Assembly: GCA_050084515.1 (NCBI GenBank)
Contig: CM114274.1
Location: 25,482,001 to 25,546,000 of the forward strand
Direction of reading: 5' to 3'
Length of the DNA stretch: 64,000 bases
Source of the DNA: Blasia pusilla
Lineage: Eukaryota; Marchantiophyta; Marchantiopsida; Blasiales
The notes beneath the pieces were generated by a model, which saw only the letters and a program-made list of their open reading frames with translations, was not told where the DNA came from and ran no database searches. Positions 36,837-47,824 of this stretch are shown here, piece after piece. The position numbers and the translations under genes were made by a program. The stretch's first letter is position 1. Every line of letters starts with the position of its first letter.

Positions 36837-38486
36837 ATGGATTACTGGACTGAGACAGCGTCTTATAGACCTGGTTGGCAGTCCGGGGATGGACGTATGA
36901 GCCAAGTTCCTGTGAGATTTATTTATGGGGCTCGACCAGGAGGGTCTTCCCCAACAGTGTTAGCATCTGTGGCTGGTTTTAGTGGAGTAGTCACTTGGCC
37001 CGGAGACTTTTTGGAGGGTAATGTTTGTGCTATGGATTCTCCTGTGCATGAGGAGGTAGAGGACGTCCCTATTTTTGCAGCCATGGCATCCTCATTGTTA
37101 GATGTGCCACTTTGGAGTTCAGGCGGTGCACTACGGCAGGAGGCTAATCGCCTAGTGCAGGAGGCTTGGTGTGAGGTTGTTATACCTCATGAGGAAGAGG
37201 AAGCCCCACGGCGGACTCCTACTTTTGGTCCACTTGGGTTATCCCCTTTGGATACTACACCCATTGTATGGCAGTATCCGCTGGAGGGCATTTGTGTGTT
37301 AGATCTCTTTGGTGGGATTAGCACTGGTTTGGCTGTAGTGTTGCAGGTCGGTATTCCTGTGCGGAGATACGTGTATGTGGAGCGAGATGAGACGGCCCAG
37401 AGAGTCTCATCCCGACATATTGGTGAGTTGATGCGGAGATATCCTGAGTTGTTGCTGCCATCAGCTATTTGTGGGTATCAACGTGCTTTGCCGTCACACA
37501 TTGCATTGTTGGGGGCGCAGGACCTTGAGAGGGTTGGTCCTGTGGATTTGGTGATTGCTGGATGGCCATGTCAGGGTCATACACGTGCAGGTCGTGGTGA
37601 GGGATTACACGACCCTAGGTCTCGATTGTTTTGGGAGATGTTACGGGTGTTACGACATCTTCAGGTTCATCGGGCACGTGCACCAACTTACATTCTGGAG
37701 AATGTTCCATTGTTGGGTGACACTCGGACCCGGATGATGGCGAGTGTTCATGAGGTGCGGTCTTGGATTGGACCAGCGGTGTTGTTGGATGCAGTGCGAG
37801 TTGGCTCGCGTGCACATCGTCCACGCTTGTGGTGGACAAACTTGTTGCCTAGGGAGGTTCTACGTTGAGCATATGATGCAGTGCAGCGGGATCCTTGCCT
37901 TACCGTGGATAGTATCTTGGATACTGGGCGACTTTCTCAGGTGGTGAGGGTTATTGATCGGTCACCCATGGCAGTGGTGAACCGTGTGGGCCAACCTAGG
38001 ATGGCACTACCCACATTTGTGAGTTTTCCCTCGTCACATGCCTATAGAGAAGGTGGTCCGGGGCTTGTATGGGATTCTCATGTGCGATAGTTGGTGGAGC
38101 CTAACGCTGATGAGAGAGAGCGTGCGATGGGATTTGCTCTTTGGTGGTGTGACAATGTTGCTTCTATTTTTGAGGCTTCACGACGTCATGTGTTGGGTCA
38201 GGCCATGGACCTGAATTTTTTGACTTGGATTTTGAGTCTTGGTATGGCCGAGCAGCGTCGACTTTGGACTATGTGTGTGGGTCTTCCACCCCTTGTAATG
38301 AGCTCGATGGCTACCGGGACGGTAGAGGCATCGGATGGGGGCGAGGAGATTAGTATTTTGCATCCTTGGAGTAAATGGGATGTAATGGCTGGGCATGTGG
38401 AGTTGGTTGCTCATGCTGGTGGAGGAGTTATTTGCTCAGATGATGGTGTAGCTAAGGGTGTACCATCTTGTGAGGGGTTTGCGTAG
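36837..38486 (+). pseudogene. DNMT3-type cytosine-5 DNA methyltransferase domain of element A
   Basis: The open frame 36837-37868 (343 residues) and its continuation to 38486 encode a complete methyltransferase in unpermuted order. Motif I is DLFGGISTGL (residues 156-165), motif II region YVYVERDETA, motif IV AGWPCQGHTRAG with catalytic Cys (245), motif VI ENV (288-290), and motif VIII-like SRAHRPRLWWTN (324-335). After the stop at 37866 come a target-recognition-like part with VSFPSSH, ADERERAMGF near 38105-38135, and motif X-like LGQAMDLNFLTWIL near 38195-38235. The ENV, AHRPRLWW and late ERERAMGF elements resemble DNMT3; DRM enzymes have motifs VI-X placed first, so it is not DRM. It would transfer methyl from AdoMet to cytosine C5. 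Stops 37866 (CGA to TGA) and 38088 (CAG to TAG) are recent-looking. It sits between protease and RT, so it is part of Pol. Confidence 0.85.
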
Positions 38487-38492
38487 CAGCCA

Positions 38493-39231
38493 ATGGCATC
38501 TTCCTCTCCCTCTAGTGTGCCAGTGGAGGAGACTTGGGAGCCATTACTTGGGCCCAAGCTTACGAGAGGTGAGAAACGACGCTTGACAGAGTTCCTACGT
38601 GCTTATAGGAGTTGTTTTGCCTTTAGCATGAAGGAGTTGGGTTCTCTGGTTGGACCCGGTATACGGATTGATTTGGCTAGTGATACGCCAATCTTCCGTC
38701 GTCCCTACCGATATAGTGATATGGAGAGGGACCTGATTCAGAGTAGGACGTTAGACCTTTTAGAGGCTGGATTAGTGGAGTTGTCGCATGGAGAGTATGC
38801 ATCAGCCACTGTCATGCATGCTAAAAAGGATATGCATGGCAACTACACTTATAGGCGGATGTGTGGAGATTACCGTTCTATCAATCGGCAAACCAAGGCC
38901 GATAGGTATGCCATGCCTACACCTGAAGAGATCTTTGATGTGGTGGGACATGCAAAGATTTTCAGTACTTTGGATCTTCGGGCAGGATACCATCAATTGC
39001 CGATTTGGGAGAGTGACAAGGCCAAGACAACATTTTGGGGTGTCAACTCTTCTGGCAAGGATTGTTTGTACCAGTGGAAATTCTTACCCTTTGGGTTGAA
39101 GAATGCACCTGCCGAGTTTCAGAGAGTGATGGACAGGATCCTAGGAGGGTTGGATTTTGTTCGGTGTTACATTGATGATATCTTGGTGTTCAATAACACG
39201 GTGGAGGAGCATCAGATACATCTGCAGATGG
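38493..39231 (+). pseudogene. Reverse transcriptase of element A, cut off after the catalytic motif
   Basis: Begins with a linker (EETWEPLLGPKL), then RT blocks: MCGDYRSINRQTKADRYAMP (about 38860-38920), FSTLDLRAGYHQLP, FLPFGLKNAPAEFQRVMD, and the catalytic RCYIDDILVF near 39163-39192. It is Ty3/gypsy-like. Homology to element B stops after HLQMV at about 39232. A few filler bases (39233-39236) join it to the truncated LTR of element C. The thumb, RNase H and integrase that should follow are absent from this copy. Confidence 0.9.
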
Positions 39232-39236
39232 TTCGT

Positions 39237-39293
39237 TGGCTCCTACGCCCTATCCACGATAGATCTCGGCCTATCGGCTACTCAGATGTGACA
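39237..39293 (-). repeat. Truncated 3' LTR of element C (57 bases)
   Basis: Identical in most positions to the start of the LTR at 48316 (minus TGTCACATCTGAGTAGCCG). It stops abruptly where element A sequence begins, which marks the deletion breakpoint. Confidence 0.85.
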
Positions 39294-39295
39294 GT

Positions 39296-39336
39296 TGTCG
39301 TGCGCATACATATCGCTACACAACATATATCGCTCG
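39296..39336 (-). repeat. X-core motif directly upstream of the 3' LTR of element C
   Basis: Two bases separate it from the LTR start, as in elements A and B (CGACA-nn-TGTC). The position where a polypurine tract normally lies is therefore occupied by this motif. It matches the copy inside the LTR of fragment E. Confidence 0.75.
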
Positions 39337-39510
39337 TCACATCTACACCATACAACACCGATCTTCCCCACACACAGGTCGATCCACACATATACAAAAA
39401 TCAACTCATACATATACATGGAGATCACACAACCGCCCCCCTAGCAAGCAATTGGATCCCCCCCAACTCCAGATAGAAAATATCACATCTCTCTCACATG
39501 ACCTACTACC

Positions 39511-40068
39511 CTATATACATCTCGGACACATCCATTGTCCCGTGGGAACCACATCAAGAGGGGGGGTCAGACATGACATATGCCACCCTCGAGAACAACC
39601 ATCACATACCAACATGGTGGCTGCACCCCTCGGAGATCCGCACAACATACACCTCAAGCCTACAAGTACCATTGCCAAGCTCGGATCCACCGTCACATCT
39701 ACGTTCGGAAGATGACATGGCGCACAATTGCGCACATGATCCTTCCAAACCATACCATCCCGTCCCTCCAACATGAGGACTCCGGTCGGTAATACCTCGC
39801 GCACAAGTAGGATCGTGCGCCCTGCAGTGACATCTACCGTCGTGGGTGCCGCCTGCTGTAAATACACGTAATCTCCAGGATGAAACCTCCTAATCCCTGG
39901 ATGATAACCTCCTCCATGAATGGTCGCGTACCTCAATGTATCTCTATGCTAGGAAATAGCTAAGTTCTCAAAGGCCATAGGCATAACTCTACGAAAAACT
40001 TCTGCCCTCTGAGAACATGCTTGCACCCACACATCTGGATCATCAAGATCTAACACCTCCGCCATGTC
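39511..40068 (-). pseudogene. Integrase C-terminal domain plus PHD finger of element C
   Basis: After integrase the frame continues through RVMPMAFENLAIS, a stop at about 39937 (Q in element B), and then an open frame 39936-39511. Its first part, GDYVYLQ ... GVLMLEGRDG ... HVRNCAPCHLP, is the SH3-like integrase tail. Residues 96-140 form a full PHD finger: CMLC, CDGC, H-x2-C (HMSC) and CPRC, spaced C-x2-C-x11-C-x2-C-x4-H-x2-C-x14-C-x2-C. The Trp-His pair and the final W before CPRC are typical. PHD fingers read histone H3 tails, so this would steer integration to particular chromatin, in the place where chromoviruses have a chromodomain. The histone state it reads cannot be deduced. Confidence 0.85.
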
Positions 40069-40071
40069 ACG

Positions 40072-40794
40072 TCAAATCGCTGCAGGTAAATCAGGCTCTC
40101 TCCCAAAGAGCAAAAAGTATGGTGAAAATGAAGCCAAGGATGCCTGCCGACTAAAGCGATAACCCATAGCCAACCATGGCAACTGTAGGTCCCACTCCCT
40201 CAACTTTCCCCGCTGCAAGCCATACTTGCGCAATCCTCTCTTCACCGTCTGTACCACTCTCTCCGCCAACCCATCCGCCTCAAGATGATCCCTGGATGTG
40301 GTGCGGTGATCTATCAGCGCCTGATCACACAAGGCCTGAAACTCTCCCCTGAACTCGGTACCCAGGTCAGTCAACACCTCGGCCGGTGCACCAAAGTGAC
40401 TAAGCACACGATCTAGAAACGCATAAGTTGTTCCCTTGCTCGCCTTGTCTTGTAGTGCCACCAACTCTATCCACTTGGAGAAATGCTCCACCATGACCAA
40501 CACGTACCTATGATGACGCCCAGTCAATGGCAAAGGTCCCGCAAAGTCTAAACTCCACCGATAACCTAAATCCATAATCGGCAAAGGATGTAACTGCGGA
40601 GTGGGAGCATTGAAGGATGCTCGCACTCTGTCACATACCATACATCTGGCCATAAACTGCTGTACCCCAATATGCATGCCGCGCCACCAATACTGAACCT
40701 GGAGTAAGCTGTAAGTACGCTTTACTCCGAAATGTCCCAACTCCTTATGGGCATGTCGCACTACACGTGCTTGCTGGGAAGGATGAGGTACCAC
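40072..40794 (-). pseudogene. DDE integrase of element C
   Basis: An open frame of 240 residues, near the usual core length. The N-terminal zinc-binding HHCC is visible as HAHKELGHFG followed by ARCMVC. The catalytic triad is D in WSLDFAGPLP, D in VLTDLGTEF and E in HLEADGLAERVVQTVK. YFLLFGREPDLPAAI closes the domain. It inserts cDNA into the chromosome, and the 4-bp target duplications of A and B fit a DDE enzyme. It is bounded by TGA codons at about 40795 and 40069 that read CGA or the like in element B, both CpG-type losses. The internal sequence has no obvious catalytic change. Confidence 0.9.
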
Positions 40795-41721
40795 TCATAT
40801 TCTACCATCTCCCCATACCCGCAAAATGTGAGTCCCCTCCCACCTGAACCTCTTGGCTCTCTGTAGGATCCGATCCCGCTCCCTAGCACTCACTGTACTC
40901 GCAATGACGCCACTGCGCAAGAAGTCCACAACCTCCACGTCGTCATGGATATCACGACCACCTGTCGCCTCCTCACTAACCTCCCGATCCAAAGACTCAT
41001 CATCCAATCCCACCACTGGAGCCATCACATGTGGTTGACCTGCCATAGTCAACCAACAAAGATAGGCAGATGCATGCCAACCGGGCACCATCTCCTCATC
41101 ACTCTCTCCGTGCCATCGAGCTCCTATGTCGTCTCTCTGACTCGGACATGGGTTATGACTCAACCCATCCGCATCCTGGTTCAGCCGACCTCGCCTATGA
41201 ACCACCTCAAACTCATACTCCAGTACTAATAGAGCCCACCTGGCAAGCTTTCCCGTAAGCTTGTCGGACTCCATCAACCACCTCAACGGCTGATGATCAA
41301 TGATAAGTGTGAAAGGGTTGCCGAATAAATAGTACCTAAAATGTGCCACGGCCCACACTGCAGCCAAGCACTCTCCCTCGTAGGAGCTGTATTTTGCCTC
41401 TGCAATGTTGTTTGATCGGCTCGCGTAAGCCACAACAAACTCCCTCTCCTCGTCATCCCTCTGAGTAAGCACTGCTCCTAGACCCAACATGCTCCAATCC
41501 GTATGTAACTGGAATGGGCGACCCCTAACCGGTCTCTGTAAAATGGGTGAGGACGTCAACCTATCCTTGAGCTCCTGAAATGCTCGCTCCTGATCATCTC
41601 CCCACAACCACACCTGATCAAGTCTCGTCAACAAGGTCAAAGACTTTGCGATCACACTAAAACCCTTGACATACCGTCGATAGAAGTTCGCCAGTCCAAG
41701 AAATGCTCGGACTCGACTCAC
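40795..41721 (-). pseudogene. RT connection and RNase H of element C
   Basis: 308 residues starting in the RT thumb (LGLANFYRRYVKGFS), then RNase H: FQLHTDWSMLGLGAVLTQ, the SYEGECLAAVWAV helix with the second acidic residue, and LIIDHQPLRWL. RNase H removes the RNA template during cDNA synthesis. This frame overlaps the RT frame by about 65 bases because a single-base shift lies between them. The extra region after DADGLSHNPC is a linker to integrase. Confidence 0.88.
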
Positions 41722-42589
41722 ATGTGTAGGGCGTGGAATCTGTGCAATTAGCCTCTACCTTCGTCTGCTGAACGCCTGACCCACTTGGGTATATGGTGTG
41801 TCCTAAGTACTCAATCTGCTCCTGAAAGAATCTGCACTTGCGTGGATGTAACTTCAGTCCATGTAACTGCAATCGCCGAAATACCTCCTCCAAGTGTCGC
41901 TCATGCTCCTCAACCATGGAACTGAAGATAAGAATATCATCTATGTAACATCGTACAAAATCCAAGCCAGCCAGAATCCTATCCATCACTCTCTGAAACT
42001 CCGCAGGCGCGTTCTTCAACCCAAATGGTAAGAACCGCCACTCATACAAGCAATCTCTCTCGAACCGATCTATCCCCCAGAATGTTGTCTTCTCCCTGTC
42101 CTCCAATCTGATAGGAAGCTGATGATAGCCAGCACGGAGATCTAAAGCACTGAAGATCTTTGCATGCCCTACCGCATCAAAGATCTCCTCAGAACTAGGC
42201 ATGGCATACCGATCTGAACTCGTGTGTCGGTTGATAGGACGGTAATCTCCACACATCCGCCTATCCGTCCAATTGCCATACATATCCTTCTTCTCCAGCA
42301 TGACTGTGGCAGATGCATACTCCCCATGTGATAACTCCACAAGTCCTGCCTCCAACAAGTCCTGACTCCTCCTCTGAATCAAGGCTCGCTCTATATCATA
42401 ATACTTGTAGGGTCGACGAAAGATCGGCGTATCACTAGCCAACTCAATCCGTATCCCGAGACCCTTCAGCGTACCCAAGTCTCTCATACTGAAGGGGAAA
42501 CAAGTGACATGCCCTCTCAGAAACCTATGAACTCGTCGTCGCTCTCCTCCTATCAACTTGAGACCTATCACAGGCTCCCAAGTCTCCAT
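41657..42589 (-). pseudogene. Reverse transcriptase of element C
   Basis: 310 residues with the Ty3/gypsy RT blocks in order: TPIFRRPYKYYDIERALIQR, MCGDYRPINRHT, FSALDLRAGYHQLPI, FLPFGLKNAPAEFQRVMD and RCYIDDILIF with the catalytic DD pair. The C-terminal 25 residues are out of frame owing to an indel, and the true continuation is the frame starting at 41721. Compared with elements A and B the overall identity is high but clearly less than between A and B, supporting a separate family. Confidence 0.92.
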
Positions 42590-42631
42590 CGTGACCTCTC
42601 TCGGAGAGGACGCAACCTCCGGCTTTGGTTG

Positions 42632-43893
42632 CTATGTAGCAATCCTAGCCACCTCCCCAACAGCCACTCCACTCTGACCTCCTACACCATGCTCCATATC
42701 CAAAAAATGAACATGTGCTACCCTAGCCGCCTTCGCACTCTCTCCTCGAACGACGTCCCAGGAAGTCCATGGGTGCCTATCTCTCCTCGTCTCGTCCCCA
42801 GCCAATGCCTGTACAGACCCTGTAGGCACTGGTCCAACTCGTGGACGTGACGGCATGGATGACACTCGCATCCGTCTCTGCTCAGCCATACCTAGGCTGA
42901 CTATCCATGTGAGATAGTTGAGGTCCATCGCCTGCCCCAACACCTGTCTCCGTGATGCCTTAGTCATCCCTGGCACCGCCGTAGTACCGGTAGTGAACCC
43001 CATGGCACGCTCGCGCTCATCTGCTATAGGCTCCTCCAATATTCCGGTCACCTCATCCCAAATCATGCCTGGCCTCCTCGATTTAAAGGCATGGGATGGG
43101 AAGCTCACCAACGAGGTAAGGCTGCCCTCAACTCCCCCCACCCTATTGGTCGTGGCCAACGGTGGTCTATCATCGCATGTCACCACCGAGATCGGCCCGA
43201 GCCCAAAATAGCATCCACTGTGAGATGTGGTGCTCTCTCGACTCCACTTTGTAGGCTCGACTCGGTACCTCGATGGTATCGGGTTTGTCCACCATAATCG
43301 TGGGACGATGGGCATGTGACCCAACTCTTTGCATCTAACAACACAAAGAGTCCCAACCAGGACCTCACCTGATAGACACTCGTCATCACACGTGCACGAG
43401 TGTCTCCCAACAACGGCACGTTCTCCAAAATGTACGTTGGAGAACATATCTGACTCTCTTTCAAGTGTCGTAATACTCGCAGCATCTCCCAAAACATCCC
43501 TGACCTCGGATCCTGCAATCCAAATCCTCGGCCAGCTGATGACTGACCCTGACATCGCCATCCAGCAATCACCAAATGAATGGTGCCAACTCTATCCAGA
43601 TCCTGTGCCCCCACCAAAGATATGTCGGCGGGTAGCGTATGCTGGTATTCCTGTACTGCAGATACCGACAACAACTCACGATACCTCTGGACCAATCTCG
43701 CCATGTGACGTAATGATACTCGCCGCGCGGTCTCATCTCTCTCCACATAAAGGTACTGATGCACCCGTATGCCCGTCTGCAATATGGCAGCCAATCCAAT
43801 GCTAATCCCTCCAAAGAGATCTAACACCCTAACACCCTCCTTTGGGCACTGCCACACAACAGGTGTAGTATCTATTGGTGTCATCGTCTCCAC
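42632..43893 (-). pseudogene. DNMT3-type methyltransferase of element C, motif IV altered
   Basis: The first frame (43893-43180) has motif I VLDLFGGISIGL, YLYVERDETARR, motif IV as AGWRCQGQSSAGRG, and YILENVPLLGDTRARV. The second frame (from 43561) carries PRLWWTN, then VSFPSHAFKS, ADERERAMGF and motif X-like VLGQAMDLNYLTWIVSLG. The proline of the PCQ loop is Arg here while the catalytic Cys remains; Pro-Cys is nearly invariant in C5 methyltransferases, so activity is doubtful. A frameshift in the VIII region separates the halves. Position between protease and RT is the same as in A, so the domain was acquired before the two families split. Confidence 0.85.
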
Positions 43894-43920
43894 TCCAAGA
43901 GCCCGATCGCCACGTGACTC

Positions 43921-44866
43921 TCACTGCTCTGGGATAAAAACATGACTCCACGCCTGCCTCACGAGGTCGTCGGCACTCCTCTGTAGCTCCCGAGTCGTAC
44001 CCCACAACGGTGAAGAGATCTCGCCAACATGGGAAGAGACACCCGCCATGGCCTGTCTCTCCGTGGGAATATCCGCTACAAGGACATCCTCCGCATGTGC
44101 GTTCCCCTCCAACAACTCTCCTGGCCAGCTAACACTACATGTGAAAGCTGCCAACGTGGTCACAGACTCGCCTCGTGATCGACCACCTCGTCCCGCAAAC
44201 TGCACGGGTAACTGACTCATCCGGCCGTCACCTGACCGCCATCCTTGCCGATAAGCAACGGTCTCCTCCCAGAAGTCAAGGATGAATCCTAGGGGATATA
44301 ACACTGTACTCCCCACCAACACATCGCATTGCGACTCACCGGTGTCGTAATCGCACGCAGCGCACCATAGCACTATCCGTCGCATGCTCTGGATGGACTC
44401 TAACAACAATCTCCTGTCGAGTCATATACTGAGTGGGTGATACGCCCCCAATCGAGGTCTGTATCTGGAAGGGACACGGCTCAATGTTGGCCTTCCGTAA
44501 CCCCAACGCTAAACACGCCGCCTTCCCTAACATCAAGGGTTGCGCTCCCGAATCAAGTAGGACGCGCTGCGGGTGGTATACTATCCCCGTCGGACTAACC
44601 AAGGGAAATACTCCAGCTCGGTTATCCAGTAACACTACTCCATGTGTCACCACTGCTCGCTCTATGGCCGGTCGACCTGGCATATCTACCAACTTTGCGG
44701 CCGCCGCATGCCATGACTCTGTGGGGAACGTCCCAAATATCGGCTCTGAGGGCAAGTCCACCACCTCCTCAACTACCTCTGAACAAGAAGTAGTCATCTC
44801 TCCACGCTCACACAACGTGGCGGCCAACCGGAACACCTCAGCTGGTCCAACTCCCAACGTCGCCAA
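43921..44866 (-). pseudogene. Protease region of element C with intact D-S-G
   Basis: The frame 44866-44336 holds a linker and the aspartic protease core VLLDSGAQPLMLGKA, with the D-S-G triad that family-1 copies lack. A shift near 44340 moves into 44409-43921, where DVLVGSTVLYPLGF gives the second half, followed by WRSGDGRMSQLPVQF and an acidic linker to the methyltransferase. The stop at about 43920 separates it from the next domain. Confidence 0.78.
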
Positions 44867-44869
44867 CTC

Positions 44870-46692
44870 TTAGGCGGAAAATAGCGGAGTCTGACTCACT
44901 CTAGTGGCCATCTCCAACACTATAGTCGACACTGACTCCACTCGAGTCGGCATAGGAGTTGTCACTCCAACTCCTCGTGACGTCGACGTAGGTGCCTGAA
45001 CTGTAGGCACCGCAGGTCGTCGAGGCACCATCGATGGTGTGTGTAGTGCCTCCGACAATGTGAACGACTGTGGAACCATGGCCTGCCGCCCATCGGTCCC
45101 CTCTGGTGGGTCAATCTCAACTCCACCTCTCGATGGCTCGGTGCCTCTCGTAGCACCCCGAGTCACCACTGCAGCTGCCTCAACCTGGGCTGCACTACAC
45201 ATGAATCCCATACTGGAGAGATCCTCACCCGGTCAGGGTAAGAGGTAGAGATCGAGTCACACTAGCCGCCGCAGACTCCGTGTTTTCCTAAGTTGCATCA
45301 TCGTCATGGCAAAGCAATCCTCTGCTCCAACTGATCAATGCGTGAGAGAAGCGCCGGCTCTGGTGCTCCTGCTCCATCTCCTCTGGCTGGTGGTGGTCCT
45401 CTACCACCACGTCCCAGAAGAACTCCCCGACCTCCTCCAAGATGACCGCCCCCACGCCCTCGGCCTACCTCTGGACGTGCCCCTCGTCGAAGGTCAAAAC
45501 ATCTATCCTTAATGTGACCATATCTGTGGCAATGGTCACACTGGTGCTGTGGTGGGGCCATCCTCTGTGGCTCCTAAGCAATCAGAGGCGCTGGTGGTCC
45601 TCTCCCATCTTTGGGGCGATCTCTCGCCTATGGGCCCTTCCACACGTCCAACAAGACCACATCGGTCCCTTCTGGGCAACATATGTAGGTGCGGGTCGTT
45701 GCCTCATAGGCTCACGGTACCCGCCCTGCTCTCTAGGCATACTGGCCCGCTCCCGTGGTATTGGTGCTCGCTGTGGTATCTGTGGGGTCACCGCCGCTCG
45801 TGGACCCGTTGACTCTCGAGAAAATCCAGCGGTCACTACCTGCTCCTCACTCATGTTGAGCTCAATACGCTCAGACAACTCAAAGACCACCTTCAATGTG
45901 GGCTTCGCCGTGTGAATCAGCACCGCATCTCGGACTCTCCTCCGTAGTTCTCGGTCCGAACCCGACCAATCTTTGGGTCGACCGCGCCTCGATCACTCCA
46001 AACGTAGCAATGATCAGCCTCCTCATGCGTGTGAAGGCCTCTCTCAGACTCTCACCCGATCGTTGCTGAAAATCTTGTAGACTCTTCAACTTGTCGGTGC
46101 GTACGCCCTGGTAGCTCTTCCCCAACTGTCGGAAGAACTCCACTGTGGGGCTGAAGTTGGGTGGCCCTCTACCACCAGAGGTCTCTGCCACATCGTGTGT
46201 CTCATTGCCCTCCTCTCCATCTAGTCTCCGGGCTGATGGTGTGGGTCTCTCTCCTCTCACAATCCCATCATATGCCTCGCGACCACTAGTGGACACATAC
46301 CCTGGAGCCCAATACATCCTTCAGGCATCGATCTCTACTGAATATACTGATCGAAACTCCATGTAGTCATCCATCGGAGGACCCTCCAAGTGCTGGAACA
46401 ACCCCTTCCATGCCATGAAAGGGTTGAACCGTGTCGGGGTCCGTATCTCCTGGAAGTTGCACCATGTGTCGAACTCCTGGATGAAATCATCTAAGTCGAT
46501 GGTGCCCACTGCACCCGAGAAATGACGCATGCCCCGATGGCCCATGTTGTCCATCTCCTGCCAAGTAATATTGTCTCTGTCGGTGATCTTGTCACCAGGC
46601 CTAGTGTCCAATGATGATGATCCAGTCATGGATGGATGTCGAGGGAGCTCCTCACTGGTAACCCCTCGGTATCTCACTCCACTCCGTGTCAC
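44870..46692 (-). pseudogene. Gag region of element C
   Basis: Begins MTRSGVRYRG at 46692. FNPFMAWKGLFQHLEGPPMDDY is read in a single frame, unlike in A and B. A TGA at about 46318 replaces the Trp of family 1 (AWRQYW). The next piece, 46317-45880, has FSPTVEFFRQLGKSYQGV and GESLREAFTRMRRLI. After a shift, 45923-45582 has a first knuckle CWTCGRAHRREI with its last Cys lost. 45561-45304 has CDHCHRYGHIKDRC (canonical C-x2-C-x4-H-x4-C) followed by a Gly/Arg-rich RNA-binding tail. The frame 45211-44870 is a Pro/Ser/Thr-rich linker to the protease. Confidence 0.78.
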
Positions 46693-47824
46693 ACCACTAC
46701 CACTGCTCGCACTACCCCGTTCTTCCGAACCCTGGAAGAACGCCGTGATGACAAACCTTGTCTCACCCGCTCAAGCACTCAGACTTGCCAAGAGTCTCCC
46801 ACACGCCTCACTAGCTCACCTATGCTAACGTCAATCCCGTGATGACATACCCGGCCTCACGCACGCGCAACACTCGGGCTCACCATGAGCCTCCCAACTG
46901 ACTCACCTAACCTAGCGTCACTCTCTCGGGTCATACACGCGACCCCTAATCGGCAACCACCGTATATCCACCAACATGCTACACATGAAAAGAATCTACA
47001 CTCGTCACCATCACTGCACCCATCTAGCACCAGCTACTACCCGATACCCAGCACTCTCAATCACACACGACAAGTGCGGGAAAAGAGACTCGAATGGGTA
47101 ACCTGATCACGCCCTCCAACTTGCTGCACCGTCAACAAGCACTCCTCCTCATGAGATGAAAATCTCCGCAACATAACACTCCCCTCGACCAACACGTTGA
47201 TCCTCCCGTCAACAGATGCGGACAACCCGTCGGCATCATGCACACTTCCCCTCCATCGTCAACTCTCGCAATGCCCTATCGCGCCCCAAAAACATCATGT
47301 CACGCCCGCTGTCCAACTTGTCGGTCACTCAACACGTCGACGTCCTCCCTGCCATCACGTTGCCCATGAGAGAGGAGGGGGCGTCCGCGCCCCTCGCATG
47401 TCCGCCAACGACTCTGCCGTCCGCGCTCCTCGCTTGTCCGCCCGTGACTCTGCCGTCCGCGTTCCAGCTTCGCCGCCCAGCCTCTCCGCGTCCCTGGCCT
47501 GTGACCTAACCCTAGACCGGCCGCGACCTAGCTAGCCGTCTTTACTTAACAGCCCCCCGGCGGTTGCAAGACCCAAACTTTCCTTTCTTCTCTCTCTCGA
47601 CACCCTCACTTGCGTACACCCGACGCCCCACCACACGCTACACTCGGCTGCTGTCTCCCATCAATCCGCACCAGCAAAATCTGAGAAAAATGGACAACGC
47701 TTCCGCCCACGGCCTTCCGAACAGAAAAAATGACACAAAACGTCACACACACGTCTCCAGGGGCTCCCGACCAAGGCAACTCGCTTGCCTACCTACAAAC
47801 AACGAATTCCCACTAGCCCCCTCA
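46693..47824 (-). other. Leader of element C
   Basis: The region between the primer site and Gag is GC-rich in its LTR-proximal half. The first part (47824-47549) matches the leader of LTR D at 63716-64000. Frames 47197-47535 and 47564-48043 on the opposite strand are shadows. No palindrome equivalent to the family-1 leader motif was seen. Confidence 0.6.

Noticed and set aside
37250-38240. DRM-type (permuted) plant methyltransferase
   Set aside because: Motif I precedes motifs IV, VI, VIII and X; DRM enzymes have VI-X before I-V.
45306-47535. Plus-strand frames across element C (for example 45442-45915, 47197-47535, 47564-48043)
   Set aside because: They are antisense shadows of the Gag-Pol coding strand and the leader.
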